The notes under the pieces are model-generated. The model saw only the letters and a list, made by a program, of their open reading frames with translations. It had not been told where the DNA came from and did no database searches. 64,000 bases of DNA from Incurvaria masculella (lineage: Eukaryota > Arthropoda > Insecta > Lepidoptera > Incurvariidae), in NCBI GenBank assembly GCA_946894095.1, contig OX335653.1:7693001-7757000 (forward strand), written 5' to 3'. Position numbers and translations under genes: made by a program. Of this stretch, positions 23,430 to 34,017 are shown piece by piece; position 1 is the first letter of the stretch; each line of letters opens with the position of its first letter.

Positions 23430-23780
23430 GGTTCTTCAAGTCCTGCCCTTCATGCGAGAGATTATGGGTTCCAGTCCTCGCCCGCTCATGCAATACCTTC
23501 TTTCTCTTTCTGAGTTAGATAAGTGCATTTCGTTACGAATGAGAGCTGTGGTGGTGGATGGTTCAAAACCCATGTACTGGATTCCCCTGTAGGTCTCCTT
23601 CCCCTACTAGGTGGTAGGGTTAAGCTCGCTCGGGTTGGTACCAACATGGCATTGGATGAAACTAATGTTTAAGGGGCAATTAACGATTATACTTGTATAC
23701 CGTGCAATTCAGTGTAGCCTTGCTCATAAAAGGGAAGGTCCTGACTTAGCACCTAATTCCTTAGGGAATGTTGTGTGTCC
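23430..23780 (+). repeat. tRNA-headed SINE, diverged
   Basis: The head has a degraded B box (gggttccagtcctcg near 23467), then ctttctctttctgagttaga and cgttacgaatgagagctg, as in the 29293 copy. The body follows to 23780 and stops at the abutting minus-strand SINE. Its sequence is clearly more diverged than that neighbour. A degenerate GTTAG-type tract precedes it at 23400-23430. Confidence 0.75.
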
Positions 23781-24159
23781 TTTTTTTATGTGACTGGACA
23801 TGGATGGCTAATACCACACCTTCTGTCATGGTATTAGCCCAACACACCACATGGGAACTAGGTGCCATGCCAGGACCTTCCTTATATTGCACGGCTACAT
23901 TGAACTGGATGGAAAACACGGAAATTTTCATTGTCGCTTCGACCATCGTTCATCCAATGCGATGGTACCAAACCGGGCGGGATAAACCCTACCACCTAGT
24001 AAGTAAGGAAGGGGACCTACAGTTTAACGTGGAATCCGAACCACGGCCAGCCTCTCTCAACGGCCGAATGGTCACCCATCTAAGACCAGACCGGACCCAG
24101 CGTTGCTTAACTTCGGAGAGCGATCGCCGAAGTGTCGCGCCACTGGGCCATTGAGGCTG
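23781..24159 (-). repeat. Full-length SINE with composite tRNA/5S rRNA head
   Basis: Read on the minus strand, the element starts cagcctcaatggcccagtgg (tRNA-like A box) and then has ctccgaagttaagcaacgct and cttagatgggtgacc. These correspond to the internal A box and C box of 5S rRNA at the right spacing. Next comes a B-box-like ggttcggattcc. The shared body follows and the element ends in gtccagtcacat plus A residues at 23781. The 5S-like part covers only about 50-60 nt, so this is not a 5S gene. Frames across the element are fortuitous. It lies tail to tail with the SINE at 23430-23780. Confidence 0.85.
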
Positions 24160-24349
24160 AATCCGGGCTTGGAATTAGCTGCATGAAGAACTTGTGGCTA
24201 AATTCACATCGCTCATTTTTTTTGCATCAGTAATAAATACTAAAGAAAAAGTCAACATGTTTCTGAAATAATTGATAAAGTATTCGTACATAAATTTAGA
24301 AACAGAAATAGGCAGAAAAATAATAGTGGCATAGCAAAAACGCGCTCGC

Positions 24350-24535
24350 AAGATATACCTACCGTTCGAGCATTTCATTCTCGCCGAGAGTGGAGTGAAA
24401 CATTTCAACAAGAAGCTGCGCTGAAAGTGTAGTAAAGAAGCAAGAAGCGTGTGTGCCGGAGTCTTATCTTGGCTTCGTGTTTGTCTGTCTGTTCCTGGCG
24501 TGAGATAAGCTCGAGGTATTTTTCTCTACTTTGTA
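24350..24535. promoter_or_regulatory. Candidate regulatory block with GATA motifs
   Basis: A higher-complexity block with cttatctt (about 24462) and gagataag (about 24502), two GATA-type sites in inverse orientation. No coding frame supports a gene. Function is inferred. Confidence 0.25.
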
Positions 24536-24779
24536 AGGGAACGTTCAATTGTTGGAGCAAGACTTCGGGACAAACATTTTGACTGTTTGTGACTAAAGTT
24601 AATCAGTTAAAATATATTGTATTGTTCCCCGCTAATAAAACGAATGTTCGGTAGTTTTATTCATTTAACGCTCTCTGTTTTCTATCGTCTCTACCATAGA
24701 GATTACTCGTCGGAGCTGCATAACGCTGCCACTCCCTTTTCCAGACCATAGACCACAGCTCAACGTGAAACAGGCAGGG

Positions 24780-24960
24780 AGTACATCCATTCACTGTCGA
24801 AATTCTCAAAATAAGAACCAACCGATCCTCTTAATCTTTATATTTAGGGTCGGTAAACTATGCGTGGAGTCACGCAGAGGTATTTCTTCTAAATTACCTT
24901 ACCTGGGGCTCTTTAAACGCGGTGTGAAAAAGTACCTGGGCGGTCGGCATAGTATTCACA
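24780..24960 (+). pseudogene. Probable LINE reverse-transcriptase C-terminal relic
   Basis: The frame reads ...VGKLC...ISSKLPYLGLFKRGVKKYLGG. This matches the general pattern at the C-terminus of insect non-LTR reverse transcriptases, where a 'RLWN.LP' motif is followed by 'LFKRxVKxxL'. The nucleotide segment also resembles 45485-45600 (shared cgaaccgatcctct-type text). No other RT domain remains. This is a short remnant and the clade is unknown. Confidence 0.4.
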
Positions 24961-25761
24961 GCCACCGTGAAAATCGAAATTCCATGGGTATATTCGGGTA
25001 CCTGCAATATACGTAAAAAAAAATGTATCTTATGTCATTAAAAAAATATGATTGATGGTATAATTTCTAAACTCATATCCAAACAATTGTGCCTTTACCA
25101 CCGTTTCTTTCTGCGGAAACTATCCGTAAACAATTTTTTTTATTTCGCAGCGTGTGACCAGTGAAAACATATGTGTCCCTCGTGGCAAGTAAATTGTGAG
25201 TCGCCTTCGTGGAGTAGTTCATTAGGCGTGTTTGAGCAAGTGCTCCAGCTGATTTATGGCGTGTTTGAAGTAGAGGGGCGCGGGCTCGCAATCCTGCAAT
25301 CACGAACACTCGAGGCCTTCTCTAACATGACATTCACTTTAATTTGTTACTCACTTGTCTATCTTTATTTAGAGAAAGGTTCAAACAATTTTGAGAACGT
25401 ATTACTAGCAAAATATATGACTGCTATAGGTTTGTTTCATGAGTATATTTTGCATATTACTAAAGCGTGACAAATTGTTTCATAGCTATATGAAGATATC
25501 ACGTACTAGTAGGATTTGAAGTCAGATGTGAGAGTTTTATCAAATTATTTCAAGGTCTTCTTCGCGTAAGTTGTACGGAAATAAAGAAATTTTTCACTTG
25601 GTCTCCTTGGTTATTTATGGAAGGATATACCTGTATATACCTACTCGTTTGGTATTCAACACTTGTTAAATTATATTTGGTAATAACAAATTGTACAACC
25701 TAATTTTTCAAGGATACACTCGATTATATCCATGTCAGAATAAAGTTAAGTTGAATCAATA
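24961..25761. other. Non-coding stretch
   Basis: A 99-codon plus frame at 25171-25470 overlaps a 78-codon minus frame. Neither has a recognisable domain. The 25170-25320 portion is GC-richer than its flanks and could be regulatory. Confidence 0.25.
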
Positions 25762-25952
25762 TACTTTTTCGTACTAAGCAGGTACGACGCTTATTCCTTT
25801 TATTTATGTATGTATATTCGACCGTGAATCAAAGACTCAATAATTAGAGAAAGAGCCCATTAAAAAAAAAACTACTTTACGAATATATTGCAAGGCTGGA
25901 TCCGAACCAGGAAAACATACCATTCGCGGGTATTGCGTCTACCAATCTCCAA
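25762..25952 (-). repeat. SINE-2 copy (tRNA-derived)
   Basis: Read on the minus strand, the element begins at about 25952 with ttggtagacgcaatacccgc and has the B-box-like ggttcggatccagcc. It continues through ccttgcaatatattcgtaaa and ends near tacctgcttagtacgaaaaa. Two other copies occur at 5651 and 62610. The head resembles a tRNA, but the donor tRNA was not determined. This family shares no body sequence with the 29293 family. Confidence 0.7.
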
Positions 25953-26159
25953 TGTATGTAGGTATAATCTTATACACTGTGTTAGTAGGAGGCATTAGTT
26001 ACGGGAGGAGGGACTGTAGGAGAAGTCCTACACTAAATTTGTTTGTTCTTATCTTCGATTCAATGAAGTAAACATTCTACCACTCTATGTAGATCCTGGA
26101 GCGAAACGAACTTCTAAAACATTATCTATTCATGTATTCGATATTGTGATCACGTTGGT

Positions 26160-26385
26160 AAGTACGTATAGTGTCTGGCTGGAGGCACCGGAGGCGACAA
26201 TGATCCCATTCAATGCGTCCGTCCAATCCCAATCCGACGTCTGGCCAACCTTCGCTCGGTGCAATAACCTGCGGGCGGCGGCGGCGCGGGCAAGACGCGA
26301 GCTGGCTACATCTCGACGTACCTTCGGGGGACAGAAAGACAGACGGATACACCGGCATTATTGTAATATCTAAATTGGCAGCTTG
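26160..26385. promoter_or_regulatory. GC-rich island
   Basis: A GC-rich block with gcgggcggcggcggcgcggg at its centre. Frames of 75, 64 and 90 codons overlap on both strands, which is a composition effect. A donor-like ggtaagtacg lies just upstream at 26157. Candidate regulatory island. Confidence 0.25.
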
Positions 26386-26489
26386 GCTATCCATTAAGTT
26401 ACAATAATCGCTTCTAATTGGTGAAGCCAGAATATTAATGACCTAGATAATTGCATGCCTCCGAAGTGATGAAAATATGCTGTTTGATG

Positions 26490-26790
26490 AACTGGACATA
26501 TATGGCTAATACCACCCCCACAGTCATAATTTAACTCTAACACACCGCATACGTGAAGGAATTAGGTTAAGCACAGCTACATAGAACTGGACGAAAAACA
26601 CGGATTGTTGCTTTATGCAATGAGGTGGTACTAACCAGGGCGGTCTTTGGACCAGCTGGCATTCGTGATGAAATGCACGTATTTAACTCGGAAAGAGCAA
26701 GAAAGTAGAGCATGAACGGGCGGGGATTTGAACCCAGACCTCTGGCATGGAAGACGAGTTCGCTACGGGCGGACCGTATCTATATCTACG
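26490..26790 (-). repeat. tRNA-headed SINE, diverged, minus strand
   Basis: Starts on the plus strand with ggacatatatggctaatacc (tail side) and ends in a head whose minus-strand reading contains a B-box-like gggttcaaatcc. Between them is the ctttctt..gctctttccgagtta-type linker seen at 29370. Several internal deletions are visible in the body. Confidence 0.7.
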
Positions 26791-27689
26791 CTCAGTGTAT
26801 TTTCTTTAAGGCTTAACCTGAAAGGTTAGGTAACCGTTCCGATGAAGACTAAAATTAACATGTATGTTCTTAAATCTATTAGGTTTTATACCAGTTGTTA
26901 TCATACATAGTAAAAAGATCTTAATGCAAAGTTTTTTCTTCTATTATCGTTGACAAACCTACTGAAGTTAAAAAATGTGTTTACATTTATCAGATGTTAA
27001 ATCAGCTACTTATAACATAATTGGTCGTAAAATATGTTCATATGTCTTCTATCGTTAGCGTTTCAGTTACTTCGAATATATACTTGGGTTCGATCTATCA
27101 TAAAATATAATATCAGGCATATTTTTGGTATGAGGAAAACATTCTAAAAAAATTCCATATTTTGGTTACTTTTATTTTCGAAGCAATAATAATGAACAAG
27201 GCCCAATAACATTTATATGCATATGTGAGTAAAACCATACATATTTTCATTTTTATATTCAGGTGCAAATAAAGGAACCTATCAATTTTAGCACGAAACG
27301 CCCCAAATTTCAGACGACCAAGGCCTCTCGTGAATATTTTACCGGCGCAATATTTTACAATTGTATTTTATTGTCAAACAGTAAAACGGGCCGTTTCATT
27401 GTCAAAATATTTTCCAAGTGCCGATTCAATCTAGCTGAAAATATTATTTCATTATAAAGTTCATAATTTTTATTTTTCTAATTTACTGTCAGAAAACTTA
27501 ATTGCCCCCAGAGTCTCGAGATATTTCTCGTACTTGAGCACTACATTTTGAGGTCAAACCATGAGGTGACATTCGCACAAAGCTAGTAAGTGGGTACATA
27601 AATAAGAGTGTGTGCAGGATTTTTGTTCATCGTAAAGAGGGCTCGCGAGTGAGTAATGAGAGCACTAACATTGATATTCCACCATGATA
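26791..27689. other. AT-rich non-coding stretch
   Basis: No gene recognised. Confidence 0.35.
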
Positions 27690-27920
27690 ACAAACAACGG
27701 ACGTGTCCTGTTCGACACGCGCCCTAGCACCTCCCCCCCCCCCCCGCCCCGGCACCCCGCCGCCTTAGCCGCGACCCAATATCCGACGAGGCACAGCAAA
27801 TAGACGGCACAAATATCGAGCCCTACCTACCCGAGCCGGCCCGGCCAAACGAGAAATGAGCCGACACACTCCGGAACGTCCTAAACTCACCATATCCCCG
27901 CTCCGTTGTCGACTTTATTC
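27690..27920. promoter_or_regulatory. GC-rich island with C-tract
   Basis: Contains an uninterrupted C run at about 27733-27746 and many CG dinucleotides. No coding frame. Candidate CpG-rich regulatory block. Confidence 0.3.
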
Positions 27921-28689
27921 CTATACAGTTAAGCACGGAATACCTTGAATGCTGAAATGTAATATCGCTGTTCTAATGGGGGATGGGATTCGCTAAAACA
28001 GAGTATTTTGTTGAACCGTCCCACACAAAGTGTTTCTGAGCACGAATAAAATGTTCTATTCTATGTATAGGTCAATGTTCTGAGCGTAGATCGGACCAAA
28101 CATGTCACTGCCGTGTTGTTTTGATATTACGGTGAAAATTATTTTTTACGACTTTAGAAGAATTATACGTGATCGATAATCATTTCAATCACATACATCT
28201 CTTCTTTTGAAAATACAAACAATATTGAACACAGGTTTTAAAATCGGTTCTACAAAATGTGTATTTATTCTTTTTATCTTTTTTTTTTCACATCACATCA
28301 CCAGTAAAATGTGATTTTTTTGTAGATAAAATAGGCATTTTTATCATTGAAAAGTTTAAAATCAATAAAATAGATTTAATTACAAAAATATCTTCGCACA
28401 GAGCGCATCAGCCTCGACGCGGAGATGATTTTTTTGTTCAAATATAGAACACTTATAGTCTCTAAAACAAATACAAAAAAAAATGTTTTAATAACTTGTG
28501 GCTACAGGATAATATAGAACCAGATAGAATCAGGAAATCTATGGTTTTATATTATTTTGAGAACAGAAAATTAGATGGATAATAAGCTACTTGCAGCCGC
28601 AAACCGCACTCTCGATATATTCTGTGTCCCTGCACTTTCTGCTACAACCGTAGCACTATGACTTATTCTGTGCTATAACTCTTCAATTG
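27921..28689. other. AT-rich non-coding stretch
   Basis: Nothing recognised. Confidence 0.35.
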
Positions 28690-28840
28690 CCTTAAACCAC
28701 AGGGTCGAGTCTTGTGCACAGTACTTGAGTGGAGCAGCGCGTAGCGGTGCGAGAGGTGCGCTCGAAAAGCCGTTAAAGGCTTACGACTGCTGTGACGTCA
28801 CCGTGTAGCGGGAAGGTCCGCTTGACTGGCTTTTTTTTTC
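28690..28840. promoter_or_regulatory. GC-richer block with CRE-like site
   Basis: Contains a palindromic CRE, tgacgtca, at about 28794 within a block of higher GC. No coding frame. Regulatory role inferred. Confidence 0.3.
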
Positions 28841-29115
28841 AAAACTGATTTACAACCGAACATTAACCGTGGAAATAACAGCACCGATTGTTTAACAGTT
28901 AGTCGAGATTTTAACCCTTCTAGGTAACGTGCAAAGAGCCCTGGCTTTTTTCACAGACTATGTATACCCGCACAGACGTTTTATTATATTCCATAAATAT
29001 AAATATAAAACGAACAGATAATGATTTATGGGTAAAAGTCTATTTGAAATTTCGATTGTATTACAATTTCTTCCTAACATAAAAAATACCTGAACGACTA
29101 ATTTAAAAAAATTGA

Positions 29116-29290
29116 TCATGACCGTGAGTCGTGGAAGTTAGTTGAGACTGGCCCTGGTTCAGATTCCACGTAAAACTGTAGATCCCCCTTCTTGGGTCGA
29201 GTTATTAACATCGCATTGAATGAACGACGGTCGAAGCGCATTGAAAATTGACAGTGTTTTTCATCGACTCCAATATAAAAAACTGTATTT
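29116..29290 (+). repeat. Composite-head SINE remnant, interrupted
   Basis: Begins near ccgtgagtcgtgg and contains ggttcagattccacg, then gcattgaatgaacgacggtc and a shortened body ending at gactccaatataaaaaactg. The tail region is missing and the intact tRNA-headed SINE starts directly after it. Confidence 0.65.
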
Positions 29291-29292
29291 TT

Positions 29293-29700
29293 GAGCGGCT
29301 CATAGCCTAGTGGCGCGGGGACTGGACTAGTGTACCAGAGACCTGGGTTCGATTCCGACATGCACCACTGTCTTTCTCTTTCCGAGTTCGATAAGTGCAT
29401 TTCGTCACGAATGCGAGCTGCTACATGGTTCATGAATCCATGTAAAACTGTAGGTCCTCTTCCCCTACTAGATGGTAGGGTTTAAGCCCGCCGGGGTTAG
29501 TACCATCGCATTGGATGAAAGATGGTTGAAGCGGCAATGAAAAATTGTCCGTATTTTCCATCCAGTTCAATGTAGCCGTGCTCATAAAGGGAAGGTCCTG
29601 GCATGGCACCTTATTCCTTCGGGAATGTGGTGTATTGGGCTTATATCATAATGGTAGTAGTATGGTATTAGCCATCCATGTCAGGTCGCGTAAAAAAAAA
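29293..29700 (+). repeat. Full-length tRNA-headed SINE (reference copy)
   Basis: The head carries an A box, tagcctagtgg (about 29303), and a B box, ggttcgattcc (about 29346), both matching the RNA polymerase III tRNA promoter consensus. Then follow ctttctctttccgagttcga, cacgaatgcgagctgc, the shared body (ttttccatccagttcaatg, ggtcctggcatggcacc, gccatccatgtc) and a poly-A end. Two minus-strand frames across it are fortuitous. It has no reverse transcriptase and must depend on a LINE partner. Confidence 0.85.
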
Positions 29701-29879
29701 TCGTCTTAACAGAAACTATTTTGAGCTCGGCAAGGATTTGAACGAGGTCATTAAGAAGTTTCGTATTGAAAATGTGTTTAGAAATTCATAACACAAACGA
29801 AACAAGTAAACGCTAACATTTTACAGAATTTAAAAACAATTGTCTATTTACAAGATTATTTTAGCGCACGTGGAAATAT

Positions 29880-30185
29880 TTTTGTGCTGGTATACTCTTG
29901 CCTAACGAGCTGACACCGCGTCTCCGCCATTGTGTTTTTGCTCCACTTTTGGTTTTATGATCGCTGCCTCAAAAGATGGGACCTTGTCCCTGAGGAAGTG
30001 ATTAGGGTTGCTTCAATTCGACTGACCGATTGTTATGCAATTGCTTGTGCGCAAAAAAGGATATGCTTATTGAATATTCATGGGAGGCACCCATTGTTTG
30101 AACAGAGTTCGGAATGTTTTCAACCAAATGTTATGCGTACAAGCGAAGCCTTTGACAGCATCCACAAGCATATTTATGAGTAGGA
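29880..30185. promoter_or_regulatory. Candidate conserved block with octamer-like sites
   Basis: A higher-complexity block with ttgaatattcatgg (palindromic, POU-like), ttatgcaattgc and ccgccattgtg. An 83-codon plus frame at 29932-30183 covers most of it. It lacks a recognised domain and lacks flanking splice sites that would make it an exon. Enhancer is the more likely reading. Confidence 0.25.
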
Positions 30186-30189
30186 ATAG

Positions 30190-30755
30190 CTATTAACAAT
30201 CCCAAATTCGTACGCAAGAGTAATAGGAAATTGGGAAAGACAGATTATATTTTATCCAGGATATTTTTTTACTCAAGACAAACAGTGTTTTTTTTTAATT
30301 TAGACAAATATGTGGGTTTTATTTAGAGTTACCAAAATGTAGGTTCGATAAACCTAATGCAAAACGCATGATAATATTAAAGTTAATTGCTTTTAATATG
30401 TAGTATCCGTGGTATTGTGGTCAACACATGAACAATTAGTCAGTCTTTACGTATATATAACTAGTTACATTTCTCATATTTCCTACAATATGAAATATGT
30501 GAATCCCGAACTATGAAATATGATGAAGGAATAGCAGGAAATAGAACGTTAAACAGCGACATCTGTATCTAGATTAGAAGTATATTTATAAGTCTTAGAA
30601 AATAAAACATAGATTATATGGCCGAATTTCTTTTTATTGGTAAGCCTTAAAAAGCTTAAATTTCTTAAACAACAACTTTCAATGTGTTTTTTTTTTCGTG
30701 AGATACATGAAATTATCGTAAAAGTAAACATTTCAAAATTTGCTTTTTGAAGTTG
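30190..30755. other. AT-rich non-coding stretch
   Basis: Nothing recognised. Confidence 0.35.
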
Positions 30756-30960
30756 CTGTTCTCGAGGTATAAGGCGGGCTGCGAGGACTTGCCCGATCCT
30801 CTTGCATCCATCGCAGCTCCACGCCTACTCCTAACATCAGAGCAAGTCCCCCCCGTCTTCTCATCAGTCCGCCGATGGTCTATCATCCCATAATAGTGCA
30901 CGCTGTTGAGGCATTTTGAGTGATCTCTGACGGGGCTGAGAGAAATTCGTTTCGTGCTCT
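30756..30960. promoter_or_regulatory. GC-richer block
   Basis: A higher-GC segment with no recognised coding content. A 62-codon minus frame overlaps it but has no recognisable features. Confidence 0.2.
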
Positions 30961-30999
30961 GTGATTTGAGAAAAACAAAAATAAAAAAAAACTGTTGTT

Positions 31000-31120
31000 C
31001 CGATCGCTGGGCTACTCTGAAGATTTTCTAAAAACTTTATCAAAATCGGTCACGTCGTTTTGGAGTCCATACGGAACATACACACATACACATATGCAAA
31101 CATCGATGTTTATACTTAGA
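31000..31120 (+). repeat. Repeat fragment (LINE 3' end-like)
   Basis: Contains tatcaaaatcggtcacgtcg followed by a 'tccatacggaacatacacac' text. This wording is typical of lepidopteran non-LTR 3' untranslated regions. Boundaries are unclear. Confidence 0.4.
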
Positions 31121-31219
31121 GAGAAGAAAATAAATAAGTATGTTATGATAGTACAATTAAGGCTATGTTAAAATGAAGACATGTTTGTACGCATGATAGA
31201 TGGATTTGTGGCTAAGCAT

Positions 31220-31430
31220 AATACCAACATTCGTGAAGACAAGGGCAACCGCAAGTATGACTCGTGGCAGTTCAGACACAGCCCATATACTTCATACAAT
31301 AACGTGGACTCAAAGCCTCCTGGACTGTAATAACGACGGCACATGGGCTCGATAAGGAACTGGAGCAGTCCATTGTAGCTTGCAACGAGTCGCCGCCGCC
31401 GCCATAGAGATTATGATAAGGGGTGCCTTA
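31220..31430. promoter_or_regulatory. GC-richer block
   Basis: Includes cgccgccgccgccatag near 31390. No coding frame. Candidate regulatory block. Confidence 0.2.
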
Positions 31431-32224
31431 TGAAACGCTAGGCTTGAGTTTTAGCGTTAGGATCACAGAAAAAAACGATCAGTATATTTTGGTTAAATGT
31501 TATCTAGTTCTACCCGCACAGCTTAAATAAACTCAACTTTAAAATTAAATGTTTTCAGTACAATCACTTTGTTGCAATAGCTATCATAATCTAGTAAAAA
31601 ACGTGTCTGATGAATAATTTCGTTTAGCACTGAAAACAATAATCAGTGATTCTAACTATAATTGCAATGATAAAAACTGTCTTGCAACAAAGCCAACTAA
31701 GTAAATCGGTTACTCTGATTGAAAACCCCGTTTAAAATTAATTTTTATTGTATCTTTTCATTGTTTTTCTTTTAACTGTGAGCAATAAATGTTTCCTCTT
31801 AATGTTGCCCGAACTGTGTGAAAATTGTTTATAGATTTAATATTTTTTAAATTATTTTTACGTATTATATCCAGTGTAAATGTACTGTCAAATTTGTTAA
31901 AAATCCTGTACCTCTCGAAACTGGACAGTTGCACGCCTGATTCGTAGTCAGCCGTAATGTTCAATCAGTTAATGTAACCGTTTCAAAATCATTTTATCTG
32001 TCACACGTGTTATTTTCACCGCGTGTTCCGACTGTTCAATTGGTTAAAATAACTGGTTAGTGCTAAATGTTCTTGCTTATTACATACTTACCGTAAACAC
32101 AAATAGTAATGAGAAATACTTTACAATAAATGACTTAATTTTAACTGTGATTAAACAATAAACAGTTGCACATACATTTTTTTTGTGGAGTTGAGTTTCA
32201 TGTAGACATAAATAAAGGGTACTT
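31431..32224. other. AT-rich non-coding stretch
   Basis: Nothing recognised. Confidence 0.35.
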
Positions 32225-32235
32225 AAGCTACAAAA

Positions 32236-32268
32236 ACACACACACACATATATATATACAAATATATC
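32236..32268. repeat. (AC)n/(AT)n compound microsatellite
   Basis: Runs of acacacacacac then atatatatata in direct succession. Confidence 0.9.
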
Positions 32269-32589
32269 ATTTGGCACAAAGTACCTGATATAGCTGAACT
32301 TTGGGGGTGACATGGGTTTGGTTTAATTTTTTCAACTATATTGTTTTCTCAGTGGTCAATCTGTTTAGACAATCTAGTTTAGAATATAGAGTCGTAACTA
32401 GGGCCGTTACTAAGCAAAAGTCACGGAAATGTGTCTATGCTAACTTTTGTTTTTTTATATGAACTTCGTTTTAAATTCAAAGTTCTTTCTTTCTATCAGC
32501 CATACCTTTGAAAAGATGAGGTGAGAGAAATATTGAAACAACTCTCTGTGTGTGACAAGTTTTATGATAAGGCCTAAAAACTTAGGTAA

Positions 32590-32706
32590 GTACCAAGTGA
32601 AAAAAAATAGGATTTGGTTGCAATGTGCGCGGTGAACATTTATTCAGTTTTCAGCTATGCAAAGACAGACTCGCGATGTCTATAGCCCAGAGAGCCACTA
32701 TTTTTG
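32590..32706 (-). repeat. Dispersed repeat fragment, partner of 1735
   Basis: On the minus strand it reads atagtggctctctgggctat, matching the start of the 1735 repeat. Similarity fades within about 60 bases. Confidence 0.35.
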
Positions 32707-33097
32707 GTATGCAAAACCTTGAAAACCCATGACCTTCCGGAGCATTAAAAATGACTTTATTCACCTAAAAAGTCCGAGGAGAGGGAGGACGTCTATCAAA
32801 CATCAATACATGAGTGAAAAAAATTCATTTAGTGAAGTACAAAGCCTATTTCATAATATGAAACGATATCAATAACAGTCGTCTCTATATAACAAATTAA
32901 TTAAAACAATGTTTAATCGAAAAAAGTCCTAAAAGAAACGCAAAACTTTATTAAAAAATTTAGATAACCATTCCACAAAACATAATTCACTGCATTGTAG
33001 CCCTTTTTGGAACGCTTTTTATATGATTTAATTTATGTCAATAATTGAGGTCAATGGTCCTCGGTCGCACTTTTACATAAAACGGGTATCCTACTTA

Positions 33098-33254
33098 GCC
33101 TGGTTATCACCAAGTTCTGATTTATTTTAGTCAACACTTAACGGTCCTTTATTACTAAAGTGCTGATTATCTTGTACTGGTATTGTTTGCAAGCTGCTAA
33201 GAATTGCCCTTACTATGTGACAATTAAGCTAATCATCAGTAGGTGAAAGAGGCC
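33098..33254 (+). mobile_element. MITE-like element, copy 1 of 2
   Basis: About 157 bp with terminal inverted repeats of the form gcctggttatcacc and ggtgaaagaggcc. The 158-bp copy at 58518-58675 lies in the opposite orientation and is similar along its length (for example cctttattactaaagtgctg). No coding capacity. The equal length and terminal repeats of both copies support a transposed unit. The superfamily is not determined. Confidence 0.65.
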
Positions 33255-34015
33255 TTAATCTATCGAAAAAGCTTTCGGTGAAAAAAAGGTGCATGTACAT
33301 AATACGGTTTTAACCCGAAATTATTTATTATTGTATTATACAGTTTATTGGATTTCTGCACACGTTGAGTGGAACTAATTATAAGTTGATGCTAAGAAAA
33401 CAAATTAGAACTTAATTTTTTTTTTGTTATATGAAAAAATTAGAAATAAATAAGTGAAGATTATTTTTTTTAGCACAAACTCGAAATTAGTACACTCGAC
33501 ACGCGTATGTATTTAAAATTTAAGTTACCTTCAAGGATAAAGAGTTTTCGGACTTTAACCGTAACATATGTAAACTTTAATATATATATTTTCAGTATTT
33601 TTTTTTTGACAACGAATGTTAAAGCATATTATTCAGATTTTTTTACTGGTCGTAGACGACTGCTAGGAGCGTACGTGGTACTACCACAGGTCGGCTTTTC
33701 ATGCACATTGCAATGTTGATAAAGAAACCCCGATAACGAAATCGACTATTGTGCTTTCCAAATGGTTCTTGTAGCAATCTTAAAGATTGCAGATTCGATA
33801 GTTTGCAGCCACTATCGTAATTTACATATTTACGTTTTTTCACTTTTCTCTGAAACGTTTGCTACTCTATCATCTTTGGCACTACTTAAAATAAAGTTTT
33901 GATATGTGAAAGCAAATACCACCCCATTTTTACTACCCGCCTTTATCGATAAATTTGTGAAATTTACCCACACAATATTTGTGCTACCTTTATTGGCTAC
34001 TACTACCTCAAAAAC
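33255..34015. other. AT-rich non-coding stretch
   Basis: Nothing recognised. Confidence 0.35.
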
Positions 34016-34017
34016 CT

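Noticed and set aside
23768..24154. 128-codon open frame as a protein gene
   Set aside because: It lies exactly across a SINE and the same frame appears in other SINE copies. It is an accident of the repeat.
24050..24159. A genuine 5S rRNA gene
   Set aside because: Only the internal promoter-like 50-60 nt are 5S-like. The 5S ends are missing and the segment is embedded in a SINE head.
29293..29365. A genuine tRNA gene
   Set aside because: A and B boxes are present, but the sequence does not close an acceptor stem and continues into the SINE body seen elsewhere.
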